A stretch of 61,305 nucleotides of DNA from Collybiopsis luxurians FD-317 M1 (Eukaryota; Basidiomycota; Agaricomycetes; Agaricales; Omphalotaceae): assembly GCA_000827265.1 (NCBI GenBank), contig KN834755.1:1272323-1333627 (forward strand). Direction: 5' to 3'. This document shows positions 48,422 through 61,200 of this stretch, one piece after another. The notes under the pieces were generated by a model. It made no database searches, was not told where the DNA came from, and was given only the letters and a program-made list of their open reading frames with translations. The first letter of the stretch is position 1; every line of letters starts with the position of its first letter. Position numbers and translations under genes: made by a program.

Positions 48422-48574
48422 GGGCAAACCGAGATGTGTTGATATCACTTGATGATCTCAATTTTTTGTATTCCATGATTTGATATCAATTCGATATCAA
48501 GGAAGGGAAGCACACGGAGGAAGGAGAAGTCTCCATAATGCGATGTAGGGGAAGAATGGAATTGGAAAGGAAAG

Positions 48575-50165
48575 CTCGGGTATAGGTATAACTGGACACC
48601 TTCACACTCGTGCCTGGGCCTCACACTCACACTCAGGCGCCTCACACTCACACTCAGGCGCCTCACACTCACACTCGGGCCGCTCACACTCACACTCAAC
48701 AGGCCCACACTCACAGTCACAAGGGTCACACTCACATTCCGGGAGGATCACGCTCAATTTCGGAATGACTCATAGTTGAGGTCGGGATAATCGGGGAGTA
48801 GGGAGTAGTATACGAACTAGGATATTTTACGTTTACCATGTATCAAATCTTACTCTTTCTCATACCACCATCTCCTGGTGCACCCATGGTTGGGCAAGAA
48901 AGCAATGAGCAGCTTCAAGAGCTCATCAGATGCATTCCAAAGCATCTTCTACTTAGATTTTGTGATCAGGTAGGTGTTCCTATCATCACATTCCCATCAA
49001 ACACACATTGTTAGATCACTCACGCATCTATGCTGCAGTATTACAATGCTGAATTCATTGAACAGAACCCTGCGAAGTTCCTGGGCTTTAATTGGATTGA
49101 TTATGACGCGTTAAGTGACTATTTGCGCAATGAAGGCCATGAAAGTCTTCTCGTGAAGGATCCATGTATGTCAATCTTTTATTATGAATGAATCCATACT
49201 CTAAATGCGTTTTTAATAGCCACAGAAGCTCCCATCAAGCATGAAGATGCCAATATTAATATATCATTGATAGTCGCTGCTTCAGCTGTTGTGCGAATGC
49301 GTGTAGACACAGACCAAAACTTGCACTTTGACTGGACACGCCGACAGTTAAATTGCAAATCAGAATGACTGAATCTAGCTCTTCTGGCCGTGTCGCTCCT
49401 ATATGTAAGTTGAAAGCTCAAGCACGGTCCATTTCTGATCCTTATCCTGCCATTGGTATGTTCCCTACATCTCTGACCCTCTAATGAATTTGGTTACTAA
49501 AATCATCTTCTAGCTACAGTACAGACTCAGTTGTCATCGCCACAGCCACTGCAAACACCAATGCGTGAACCATTCTCTGCTCCGTGTAAGTTGTCCTTTT
49601 TTCTTTATACTTGAGATTCATCTTGAACAAAAGATGAAATGTTCAACTACATGCAATCTGGACCAGCCAATCCGCCACAGCAATCTTATGCGAACATGTG
49701 GGAGTTGATACAACACTCACAGTCGGCATATGGCTCAAGTATTGATTTAACCTGCTCCGTATGTAACGTTTTGCTTTTTTGCTATATACGCTATGTTAAT
49801 TTCTATTGCTGTAGCTCAAGGTAATGCAATGGGATTCTTGAATGAACCCTCCTCAAATATAAATGGTGTCAATTTTGACTGGAACTCATACTTTACTAAT
49901 ATTCAATAGTTTTGTTATTATGTCTTGAACTACTGTCTAATCGGCATTGTATATACTCTGTATAATTGATCATTGACTGAAAACTACCTCGAAGTCTCAC
50001 CATTATCTTGACTCAGAAGATAGGCAGTGAACCTGGGCTGCCCGAGTGTGAGCTTGAGCCGCTTAAGTCTGAGTATGAGCGGCTCAAGTGTGAGTGTGAG
50101 CCACATAAGTGTGAGTGTGAGCTCCAGGCATGACTGTGAAGGTGTCCGATTGTAAGTACACCGAG
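48575..50165. mobile_element. Candidate TIR element with CACTCACACTC subterminal arrays carrying one gene
   Basis: The left end (48575-48760) and right end (50035-50165) are inverted relatives. After CTCGG both run through GGACACCTTCACA, a C..GCCTGG motif, and then several CTCACACTCACACTC units with GC-rich spacers (GGCGC, GGGCCG). The region between holds exactly one intact 7-exon gene on the + strand. No target duplication was found and the outer limits are approximate. Confidence 0.5.
48838..49909 (+). CDS. Intact 7-exon gene, 247 aa, family unknown
   Basis: Exons 48838-48969, 49039-49165, 49220-49300, 49348-49455, 49514-49585, 49634-49762 and 49815-49909 join in frame (744 bases). All introns are GT-AG and 47-78 bases. 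The protein reads LQELIRCIPKHLLLRFCDQ, AKFLGFNWIDYDALSDYLRN, then KLQIRMTESSSSGRVAPI, a Gln/Pro/Ser-rich region, and the end NGVNFDWNSYFTNIQ. The first 90 residues look folded and helical; the rest is low-complexity, like a transcription-factor tail. I recognise no domain. An alternative start is the in-frame ATG at 48886. Its position between the inverted arrays suggests it is cargo or a mobility function of the element. Confidence 0.6.
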
Positions 50166-50469
50166 TTAGATGTGTTGACGCTCGGCTTTCGGGTACCGGA
50201 ATGTTGAGCGAACAACCCGGTCAGAATGCGACACAACACAAATTGCATATGGGGATACCTCAGCAATGCGAGGACAACGGTGTCGACCAGTAACTCGCCA
50301 GCTTTTTCGTTGTTGAAAAGACTAGGGTGCCGATGATGACGCGGACGGTTGAAACTAGAGCGCTTGAGCTGTCGTGACTCATGACAGTCACCACTATCAT
50401 CGAGTGGTATGGGATTAGACTGGTGCAAAAAAAAATCTGATGTTCCTTTTTGGCGACACCTTAAATGCT
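50166..50469. other. Spacer between TIR element and copy B
   Basis: Moderately CpG-rich sequence without a recognisable gene or repeat. Confidence 0.5.
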
Positions 50470-50675
50470 AGGTTTTTCGAATTGAAGGCGGCGGTGGTTT
50501 TAGGCCACATTTCATTTGCAATCAGTCAGTTAAACTTTGACCCCTTCTTCCATCCTCGTTATCATTTAAAACGCTGTCGGTTTCCTTATTTTTTCTTTCT
50601 TTCTCCTCCAGGCCTAGGATTGGGCCTTTTCAAGCCAACACGGAGCACTATATCTCTTGTCCGATATCGAATTGG

Positions 50676-52090
50676 TTGAGGAATATGACTGTGGACACCG
50701 CTACAACTGCGATGACCACATCGGCATCAATGAAACAAGGGCAGGAGGATGATTGCAGAGAATGGAGGTCCCACAACGGGAGGGATTACTTTCAGCCTCT
50801 AGGGGAGAGCGAGTATGTGTACTATGTTCCAGCTTCATGGAATGGGCTCGGGGATATGTACGTCGTCAAAATTCTCTTCGTCGATGAGCGAATTAATTTA
50901 TAATACATAGGTTTCCACACGCGTCGTTTACAACCAAGTCAAAATCAATTATTATGGATCCATCAAGGATAGCACTGTGTTGGGCCATCACTCATTCTCG
51001 ACACCCTCTGCTCATGTCCCAAGTTATTCGCGATCGCAATTTGAACAACTTACCGACGTCCGAGGAGGAGCCATACTTCTGGTCAGTTTACTGCCAGCGT
51101 CATCTATGACAAACACTGAGATGTTCGGTTCCTTAAGTTTTCACTACCCAAGGACGCCGTCAGAAAGGCAGAAGGTTGTCTAGTGTTCCGAAACAAGGTG
51201 CAGAATCGTCAACGCTCTATACTCTTCCGGCCCACAGCTCACAGCTCATCTTCAGAATGAATCACGAACATTATTAGATGAACGCATGTCCTTCCTCGTC
51301 ATCTCAATGTCCTCCCCTTCAACGGTGACCGATAATGTGGACGAGGGATATTACGACCTGTTGTTGTCCACCCCGCTTTCCATGGGCGACGGCGCTTCGT
51401 ATCATCAGTGCATGCACGGCTTTATATGCCGAGGTTGCTACAGCCTTCGCATTGCACAAGCTTTACTTGACACACCCTAGCCTTCTTTCTTGGGCCGGGT
51501 TTCGAGCCCTGCAGCTTTAACGCATACGTTTTAACATTCGGCAGCACGCATAGATGATTTATCCCTCCGAAATTGCTGTAATACCTTTATTCCGACATTT
51601 GAGATTCCACTTTTGACTTTCCCCAATGGCGCAGGGGGGATACAACTACTCGTTCCTGATGGACGATTCGATTATCATACTGCCTCATCATCCCACAAAA
51701 TGTCTTTTTGTTGTGTTCACAGCTCGAGCTTACTTTGTCCCTTGTAACATGTAAAAATGTACTACACTTTTGTACATACATTACTGTACCACCTCGCTGT
51801 CTTTGTCGCAGTCATGTTTTACTGTTATGCCTTCACTCCTTTCATCTTTTTGTCTCTTCTCCCTTGTCGTCGCTGTGTTTCTTTTGCTCATGTAACATGT
51901 ACATATACATCTACCGATGCATTTCATATAGCAAATCAGAAAACAAAGAAGAGACTGGAAGAATTAAAGTCTGACTGACGATAGTAAGGAATTAAGAAAC
52001 ATGCAGATGCACGAAAGAAAGATATAGACATGAACGTGAACGTGAGCACTGAGGATAATGGTCAAAGGATAACTCTTTATTCGAATGCGC
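50676..52090 (+). pseudogene. Decayed unidentified gene of the duplicated block (copy B)
   Basis: Counterpart of 20107-21430. The first exon-like piece is open here (50676-50903) and reads REWRSHNGRDYFQPLGESEY, VYYVPASWNGLGDMYVVKI. Downstream stops are shared with copy A. In copy A this first piece is split by the TIR element. Confidence 0.4.
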
Positions 52091-54520
52091 AAATCCCAAA
52101 CCATCATGAACATCATAGCTCTGACTCAAACCCAACCCTGGCCTTTGGCTTTGACCTCGACCTCGCGACATCCTGATCTTCCCCATCTCCACGATTGCTC
52201 AACTCTCTGATAGATCCCCACACTCGACCTCCCCTACCTCCAAAACTAAAAGTTCACGCCAGCTAGCTCCAGCCTCAGCCTCCGCCCAACGTCTCGATCT
52301 CCCCTTCCACAGCCACTTAACTGAACTATCATCACGCCCCACTCCAAACTTACTCTTCCCTCCATCCCCATCACCGATAACCAACTCATCCCCCGCATCT
52401 TCCAAACACTTCCAAAAGTCCCTCCTCGAAGCCATCCTCATCCAAACACAAATGCAACCCGAGTTTTTTTCACAAAAATGTATCCAGGTATTTGGCAGCT
52501 CGCGGGGTAACGGCGTGGATGGCTTTTGTCTAGTCGGGGGCAAGCGGAGGCATGGGAGAGCGGGGTTGGGGTCAGTGTGGAATCGAGTGAGGATGGGTTG
52601 GAGAAGGGTGCGGGGGAAGGTTCGGATTGAAGGCGGTTATGTGGTTTAACATGGTTGTTCAGTAGAGTCGAAGAGCAAAGAGGTTGAGGCTGCAATACAG
52701 AAGCACGCTGCATCCGCCGATACACTGAATCGAAATCCCCAGCCAATGATAACCCCAACAATGCCGGGCTCGATGCAAGAGATAACAGCCGGTTCCTTTT
52801 CTCTTCCGTATTTTCAGTGCTACTCTTCGCCCTTCCCTCTTCTCTCCTCCCACCCAGGCCCAGATCCAGATGACGGTGACGGTGACAGCGATGATGGTGA
52901 AGACGCTGATGATAATGCTAACGATCCCGAGGACACCGATGTAACGAAGACAACGAAGCTTCTGCTGCCGCCGCCGCCAATGCAGGTATCGTAGTCGTCG
53001 CACAGCCCCACAACCCCCGCATGACCACTTTCCTCATCAGCTCAAGAATGTAACCAAGGATTTCCACCGAAAGTACATTGAACGTTCGAGGAGGGGGCCC
53101 ACCGGGCTTTGGACAGCTTGTGGTGATTACAGTGTGGATGACCATTGTTTGGCTGGGGCAGGCAGAGATCATACGGGAGGAGATAGAGTTGGGGAAGGAT
53201 GTAGGGATGGGGCATTAGAGGTTGGAGGTTGGTATGGAACCGGGAATGAATCAGCTGGGTAAGGAGGCAGTTACGGGTGAAGGTTCGAAATGGGAGGGGA
53301 TGCGTCGTTCGATATCGGTGAAGGTTTGACGCAGTTCAACGACGAACCAATCAGTGATGAAGAAAGTGGTTGTAGATGCAAACATGCTCCTCCCGCTGAT
53401 AAATTCTAATGTCAATGCAGACCCAGACAACGATGGAGATGATGACGAGGACACTGGTGATGATGCTAAGGGCGCCAAAGACATATTGATGATAAAGCAT
53501 CTACCGCCGCCGCCGCTGCTCCTGACGAAGGTGCCGTAACTGTCGGACCAGCTTTATCACCCCCTGCTCCCACTTCCACTTAACCCTCTCCGGCCTGGTT
53601 GTCACCCTCTTATTGCTCTAGCCGTCAAAAAACGGACTCTTAACTACCCTCCTCGCCTGCTCTTTCACCCCCTTTACAAGCCGCGAGGTTGGAAGGGCCA
53701 AAAGCGGGAAGGACGACATTGAAGTAGGGGAGGGCGAGGAACCGGTAGGTGGTGCAGGTGTGCGGGGTCAAGTAGGGTCTGAGGTTGGGGGGTCTGTGGA
53801 AGGGGAAAGGGGAGAGGGTGGACGTATGGACGTGGATACGAATGATGCAGTAGATAGCTAGATGAACGGTAGGATGTGAGGATGGAATGCACGACTGGAT
53901 GAGAGGAACACGAAAGTTAGAAAAGGACGACAAAATCAGTGAAAACGAAACTCACGAATGCTCAATGATAGCTATAAAATTCAAATTTGACTGTCTGCAT
54001 GCAACATTACACAGCGCGAAGAGCGCATGATTGACCGTGACGAGGACCGTGTTAGATTCGACGCAGGACGCGGTGGCCCTAAGTTAAGGGAAGCTGAAGA
54101 ACTCTTTTTTTGTGTAAAGCTGTAGACCGGACGCGTCAGCTACGAATCCGAGATGTTATGATCAAGAGCTCGCTCGACGTACGTATATTTTCGTCACTGC
54201 AATTCACGACACCCTTAAGGGCCTGAATAATCCTCAGCCCTTTAAATATTTACTTCGCCGTCGACGTTAGCCGCGCCTTCACCGAGCGCAAGTTTCTATG
54301 TGGATTGGGAAGCGTAGGACATATCTAAGAGATTGCGGTGGGTGAAAATCATTAGGATGGAGAAATAGCCTCTCTTCGAGAAAGTGGCCGTAGTTACGTG
54401 ACATGGGTTTGGGTCTTGTACGAGAACGACAGCATGAAATTCAGTATTGAGATTAGGTCGAAAATGAAGGAGTCCAGTTTATGCTTTGAATATTGACGAG
54501 GAGGACATGCTGGTGGTAGA
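52090..54520 (-). pseudogene. Copy B1 of the dispersed gene family
   Basis: Near-identical to copy A1, with the same minus-strand blocks: LEDAGDELVIGDGDGGKSK and KWLWKGRSRRW (52199-52543), MLGLSLAGDFDSVY (about 52730-52761), NLRPYLTPH and YFNVVLPAFG (53640-53800), and the GTGAGTTTCGTTTT donor near 53950. Frames are interrupted as in A1, so decay predates the duplication in part. Confidence 0.4.
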
Positions 54521-54929
54521 GAAACGACCAGTTAAATTATGACAGCTGTCGTAACGTGTTTGCTGTGTATTGTGAGCTTTTTTTTTTTCCTTTATTTTGC
54601 GTAACGTGCACATACATCCATACATTCGTGCAGCAAACCAAGAGAAAAGAAGGGCAAAGGAGAGAGAGGACAAAAGAGGAGTATGATTGACGATAGTAAG
54701 TAATCCAGACGACAAGAAAAAAGGAAAAGAAATCATCAATCAGGCAAAGTTTGACACTCGCACTCGTACGCAAAGGCGGAGGAGATGATACCAGAAAAGG
54801 AACAATAAGACGAGCAAAAGCAAGACGGGCAAGATAGGTATGCAAAAAAAAAGCGAACAGAGAACGCTCATACTCCCCACCACATCCATGCAAACATACA
54901 CACGCAAGAAATCGCGATATGCAAAAATT

Positions 54930-57060
54930 TCACTCCGACCCAACCCTGGCCCTTGGCCTCGACCTCAAACCACCCAACGTCCCGATCTTCCCTACCTCTA
55001 CGATGACTCGATTCCCTCGTACACACCCAAACTCGATCTCCCTGCCTCCACGACCGCTATAACCTGACACCTCCCGACTCCAACTCAGGCCCCAGCCCTA
55101 GCCCTTATCTTCGTCCATCCAAAGTCCCAATCTCCCTTCCCACAGCTGCTTAGCATTACCATCGTCCACACTCCACTCTACCCTCACTCTGCCCCCATCC
55201 CAATCACCGATGACCAACTTGTCCACCGCATCCTCCAAACACTCCCAAAAAGCTCTCTACGTGTCCTCCTCAAGCCCATTCTTATGCTAGCAGAAGGACC
55301 GAAAGTATGCTCGAGGAGGAAGCGTCCACCGAACTGTTAACAGCTTGCGGTGGTTACGGTGCGGATGACGAGTAGCTATTGTTGGGTTGGGTTGGGGTGG
55401 GACGGGCGAAGACACAGGAGGGGTTGGAGGTGGGGAAGAGGTAGGAGTCGGTGAAAATCAGTGAGGGTTGATGTGGGAAATTGGGGAAGAGTGAAGGTTC
55501 CAGTCAGAATGGGAGGGAGTTTCGTGGTTCGATATGTGTGAAGATTCGACGTCGTTCGGTGATGGTTCAAGCGACAGCGGAGCAAAGAGGCGCCCGTGAC
55601 ACAGAAACGTGGCCGATAAGTCGAGGCCAAATTCCCAAGTAAGGATAACCCAAACAGCACCGCCCTCGGTGCAGAGGGTTTAACAGCTGTTTTCTTTGCC
55701 CTTGCTCGTCGTCCCGAGCAATGTTGTTGATAGACGCGGGGAGGAGCGTGTTATCAATGCTGCTCTTATTCTCTCCTCCTCCCTCCTCCTCCTCCGGCCG
55801 GGACTTAGACGACGACGACGATGAGGACCCCAGTGAAGCTGACGGCCTTGAAGACATATTAATGTAACGAGGATAACGAGGCCTCTGCCGCTGCCGCCGC
55901 TCCCGACGCATGGATCAAAGTCGTTGTACTGCCCTCATGCCCCTAGCCCTCTCTGCCCCCTTCATCATTTGAACCACTGAAAACGGACTCTTGATTACGT
56001 TCCTTGCCTGCTCCTTCAGCCTTCAGCCTTCACCCTCATCCAAACGCCTCGAGGTTGGTAATGACAAAGACGAGGAGGTCGACATTGAAGTAGGGGAGGG
56101 TGGGGGCCGGAAGGTGGCGGAAGAGTGCGGGGTTAAGTAGGGTCGGAGGTTGAGCGCCGTGTACATAATCTTGTAGGAGCGGATGGGAGCATGGAGAACG
56201 TATCGATATAGATACACATGATACGATAGACTGACGAAGATAAAAAGCGATAGAAAGACAAGTGGAACGATGTGAGGATGGATGAAGGTAATGGCATAGT
56301 CAGAAATGCGAAAACCCAATTTGCGAAGGAATAAAAACTCACAAAGGCAGCTTTAAAAATTTGACTGTCCCCAGTGCCCACGCGACATTACACAGCGCAA
56401 ACAAGGCGTGGTCGACAGTGGGTCCGTTTTGCTTGCAATTTGTTAGGGTTTCAAGCCTTCGGTCTTCGGAAAAGGAAGCCAGGGTTATACTAGAAAGAAA
56501 GAGAGAGAGACGTTAGCTATGGGATCGAAACTTAAAGACCAGAAACTCGCTGAGGATACCTATATTCTCGTCGCTGCAACGTAAAAGTGTCTTTTAACAC
56601 CGCTCTTCGTCTCAGGGACACCTGCAAGATCTGAATAATCCTCGACCCCAGCTTTTCCCCATGTCTTCGATAGGTTCTACTCTCCCCGAGACTTGTGCTC
56701 GATCAATACACAGCTGATGCCGATGTGATCTGTGGTTCTGGAGACGGTTATGACCGAGGAAGTAGGAGTTGGGAGAGGCACGCATGGTGTCAAGTTGTCT
56801 TCATCTGGTACGTGATTTAAGACAGAGAGAACCGATGTAGCCTGGGTGGCAGTCTATTAGAGACTGGCCGGAGCTACATGTAACGGTAAATTTCCATGAA
56901 TTGAAGCTGGGCTTTGTACGAGAAGGTCAGAATAAAACCGAGGAGATGAGATGAAAGGAGGTCGGCATAGTTTATGATCAATGTTGACGAGAAGGACGTA
57001 CACCATGGTGGGATAAAAGCAAGCTGTTGAATTACGGAATCACGGCACCACCGTAGTTTG
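54930..57060 (-). pseudogene. Copy B2 of the dispersed gene family
   Basis: This is the least decayed unit. The minus strand has an open Ser-rich/acidic segment (55567-55911) leading into MLFGLSLLGNLASTYRP (55600-55660), KIMYTALNLRPYLTPH (56130-56180), and an N-terminal exon with SGRVEPIEDMGKAGVEDYSD (about 56640-56710). PTPTSSVITVSRTTDHIGIS lies in the adjoining frame. It is still not a continuous reading frame. Confidence 0.45.
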
Positions 57061-57102
57061 TAAGTTACGTACCACTGATGCGTCAGAAGTATCTTTTGCA
57101 GC

Positions 57103-57490
57103 AGCCGCAAGTAAGTCTAAGTACTAAGGAGCGGGGAGCCGCAACAATAGTTAGTTGTGCTCCGTTCGCTTTTGTGTTTTCTTCTCGTGAGTGTCTGTGG
57201 GGGTTGTTGTAGCTACGGGTGACGTTTGTGGTATGTATGCAGGTAAATGTATGGGGATGTGCTCGGTCGGAGGACCTGAATAGAATAGATAATTGTCGGA
57301 GGAGGGATCGGCTGCCTGACACTTCTCTCTCTCTGTGATAGGGAAGACACTAGGGCAAAACCAAGCCCCCTTTCGCAGGCGTAACTGCTCTGTGGCTTAT
57401 GCTCTTGCTGGGCTTGGGCGACAGGTCTGGTGCTCCTCCACACCTGACGGGTCAAAACCCACGCTACCGACGTCGAAGTCGGCGCACCAG
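57103..57490. repeat. Insertion in copy B with tRNA-like boxes (SINE candidate)
   Basis: Relative to copy C (44480-44525), about 390 bp are inserted just before CAGCAGGATATGTATATCTG. Within it TGGCTTATGCT (57393) resembles an A box, and GGGTCAAAACC (57449) a B box, 56 bases apart. Each departs from consensus at one position. Confidence 0.3.
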
Positions 57491-58084
57491 TGTCCGACAG
57501 CAGGATATGTATATCTGAGCTAGTAGCGTAGGGCTTATCGCGTTCGCGTTGCGCATCCAATCCAGGAATTGGAAGGTTTTCGAGGTGTTCAATGAATATT
57601 TCGAATATTTTCTGGAAAATGCTTTTCATCGCTCCTTATCTCCTTCGAGCTCCGCCGATCCCTTTCACACCCTATAAGAAGCTATAGACTCAGATGTCAA
57701 CGCATTGCCAAGGAATCTATTTTCCCTCCTGGTTTTCGAATATAACGATGTGGTACTCAGAATGGAAGCTCGATCTTAAGGTATTTTGCGAGGAGATCGG
57801 GTGGGTTGGAACGGGTTGATTCAGAAAGTGTCACAATCGAACGGCGATTATCGAATAAGGGTAATGATGATTGGAAGACTGAAGTTGGCAGATGCCCCGC
57901 AGATAGAGTGGGCAACGTGCTCCGCTGTATATATTCCTGTCCAGTCGCGCCCTATGTCAACCTCGTGTGAGCAGCGTGTAGAAGGTCCGGATTAATTTAC
58001 CAGGACTACTCGGTTATCGATCCCGAATGCCATGAGGCTGGAAGCTTCACCACGATAATATTACGAAACGCCTTCCTTGATAGT

Positions 58085-58234
58085 TATATATAAACGGCCC
58101 CAAGATACCCAGATGATCCCCACCAACAACGTTTCTTCGTAGTTGACCGCACTGTATCCCGCTTTGTACGTTTTCAGGCAATATTAAAATATTATCATGA
58201 AATTAAACATACTTAACCCTGTGCTTTGTTACAG
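58085..58234 (+). promoter_or_regulatory. NLR gene 3 core promoter and 5'-UTR intron
   Basis: TATATATAAA lies at 58085-58094. A UTR intron from GTACGT (58166) to GTTACAG (58234) leaves CGAAACACACAACA before the ATG at 58249. The layout is the same as for gene 2. Confidence 0.6.
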
Positions 58235-58248
58235 CGAAACACACAACA

Positions 58249-61200
58249 ATGCCTTTGTTCAAAAAATTCAAGAAATGGTTCCGTGGCCTCTGGCATCGTA
58301 GAGGCTACAGAATCAATATCCAGGCAGGAAGTACTCCTGAACTGGGTAATACCAATGTCGCACAGAACTTCCGTGGTTCCCAAGATTCTGTGTCACACAT
58401 TTCTGCGCAGTCTGAGCCTATCCCAGGAAGGATGCCAGACAATCTCGTTCTTGATACTAGTCAGCTACCTCAGGCTGTAGCTGAGCAAAAGGGTGCACAA
58501 GGGTCATCCACTGCACACCAAGCGCTGCAAACAGCTGGTGCTGTTGCAGAAACCAGTCTCAAAATTCTGAAAGAACTTTCTGACTTCATTCCTGTGGCTG
58601 GTCAAGGATTGGGTATTGCACTTGGAGTAGTTTCCGAGTGTATTGGAATTTACCATGTCAGTATTCCAGTGCAATAATTCCATGTTATCAATAAGTTACT
58701 AACTAATATATGCAAATATCCAGCAAGTTATGGAGAACAGAGAAAGGTTCAAAGAACTGACAGACGAGTTATCTACTAAGCTTGCTGAAGTCAAGCAATA
58801 TATGCAGCAGAGTAGATCTATGGAGACAAATAAAATCTTCGAGACCTTGGCCAAGTAAGAATCTGCTTTAAAATTTTTTTTTTTTACAGTAATTTTAATA
58901 TCATGTTAATTTATAGTGACTTGGGGAATATCAATAGCAAGACCTCACCTCAGCAGAACAAAGATTGGTTGGAACAAGCTCTGAAGAAGATGGATAAAAT
59001 AGTTTCCGCAGATAGGATTTCCCAAGAAATTACAAAGTATTTTGAGGATGTCAGGAAGGCCTTTGATGCTTGTCAGGTATGTATCACATATCAGATAGAT
59101 CCAACTAGAAGTTTTGAGATTGTGCACTTTGCAGAGAAGGATTTTATTCCGCATTGAGAGAAATACAAGTGATATCAGCGAGGTAAGTACAGGAAGCTTG
59201 TTTGAATATTGAGAAACTAAAAACAGGATAGAATCTTCATTTGAAGAATCTGAACCCTTCCAAAGAAGCTTTCCATGATTATCGAAAGGGAAGGCCAGTA
59301 TGTACACCAGGAACAAGGGTTGAAATTCTAGAAAAGATCATCAAGTGGGCCAATACTGCCTCAGAGGATCAAGCGTATTGGATAGGTGGCATGGCTGGAA
59401 CAGGAAAAAGCACCATTGCCAAATCATTATGTGATGAATTTGAAAAAGAAAATCTTGCTGGCGCATTCTTTTGTTCTAGACAGCTTGATGCCTGTCGTGA
59501 CCATACAAGGATCATTCCAACCATTGCTTATCAGCTTGCACAATACTCTCGTACATTTGCTGAAGCTCTTATTAAGGAGCTACAAAATCAACGAGATCTT
59601 GCTGACAAGGACATTAATAAACAAATGGATCTGCTTCTACTGAAGCCCTGGGGGGAAGCTGCTCATGTCCACAAGCAAACTGCAGTGAATCCTGTAATTG
59701 TCATTGATGCATTGGATGAATGTGTAAATATCAAACCATTTCTGGAGCGGCTGCTTAAAGCAATACAAAGTGGTAGTTTACTGGGACTAAAAGTCTTATT
59801 TACAAGCCGTCCAGACCAACCTGTATATAGACATCTTTTGAAGGCTCCTCATGATGCCAAAATTTTCCTACATGAGGTTGAACAAGACCTTGTCAAGAAT
59901 GACATCTCTAAGTTTCTCTCTAAAGAATTGGAGGATTATAGCTTTGTTACAGAAGAACATATTTTCCAGTTGACCAAAATGTCCGGAAAGCTTTTTATAT
60001 TTGCCGCAACTACTGTCAAGTGGATCACTCAAAGGGCAGGATTTGAGAAAGGGCGGCTAAATGATGTGCTAAAATTGCAGCATGCTGCAGATGAAAGTCA
60101 AACTATGGAATTGGATGACTTATATAATGTTATCATTACCAAAGCTATGGAGAAAGCTACAAAAGAAGAGAGAGAATGGAATGTGAAAGTTTTACATTCT
60201 ATAATCACAGTTAGGAACCCAGTACCTAGTGAGGTGATTGCTCAATTAACAAAGACAGAGCCTGAGCAAGTGGACATGCTAATTGCTGCTCTGCAATCAG
60301 TTCTTTATGTAGGAAAGATGGATAAGGCTATCTACATCTTGCATGCCTCATTTTCAGACTTCCTATTGGGAGAGGAGCAAGCCAAAGATCTACAATGCAA
60401 TTCATTGTATCAACACAAATTTCTAGGTCAGGCATGTTTGGATATCATGAACACAGAGCTAAAATTCAATATGCTCAACCTTCCTTCCTCATTTTTGAAA
60501 GATAAGGAGGTTGAAAATATTGTATTAAATGTCAATAATCAAATCAAGCGGAGTCTTGTTTATGCCTGCAAAAGCTGGGGATATCACTTGGAGAGATCCC
60601 CAAAAGATGCAGAGGTTACTAGAGCCGTGAAACAATTTTTCAATAAAAAGATATTATACTGGGTTGAAGCAATGAGTCTTTTGCGCCTTTCAAACCATAA
60701 AGAAAACAGTAGTGAGGATACATTAGTTCAATGTGGAGATATTCTTGAATCTGTTAGACAAGTATGGATAGAAGGAGAATTGAAAAAGAAGACAAAAATG
60801 GACCAACAGGATTTTCAGATTTCAGACCTTTCAGAGGAATTGGAAGATAGTATAAACAATGTGATGACAGCAGTGGAAACATTCCTGCTAAGCCCTGTGA
60901 ATGCTATAACTCCACACTGGTACCTAAGTATTTTACCATTTTGGAGAAGGGAACTTGCTGGGGCACAACAGGGGCTGGAAATGGGGATGATAGTAAAAAG
61001 CAAGATGGAAAGGCCAAATTTGGCTGTATGGAAGACAGGGTCAGAAGTTTGGTCATTAGCTATTTCAAAAGATGGAACTAGAATTGTATCTGCTACAGAT
61101 ACAACTGCCAGGATCTGGAATATAAAGAATGGAAGTCCCATTGGGGAGCCTCTTCAAGGCCACACTGATTGGGTGCAGTCAGTGGCATTTTCTCCAGATG

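Larger units (their letters stand above)
50470..57700. repeat. Segmental duplication, copy B (upstream of NLR gene 3)
   Basis: Collinear with copy A from AGGTTTTTCGAATTGAAGGC onward, but without the TIR element of copy A (uninterrupted at about 50763). Near its 3' end it has a roughly 390-bp insertion at about 57103-57490 relative to copy C. It continues toward the promoter of NLR gene 3. Confidence 0.8.

Noticed and set aside
48600..48760. CRISPR-like look of regularly spaced CTCACACTCACACTC units
   Set aside because: Eukaryotic context, spacers of only a few bases, degenerate units and an inverted partner array; not a CRISPR.
52820..53011. Ser-rich minus frame opposite an Asp-rich + frame
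   Set aside because: Trinucleotide-like GAC/GAT repeats make both strands look protein-like; not counted as an independent gene.
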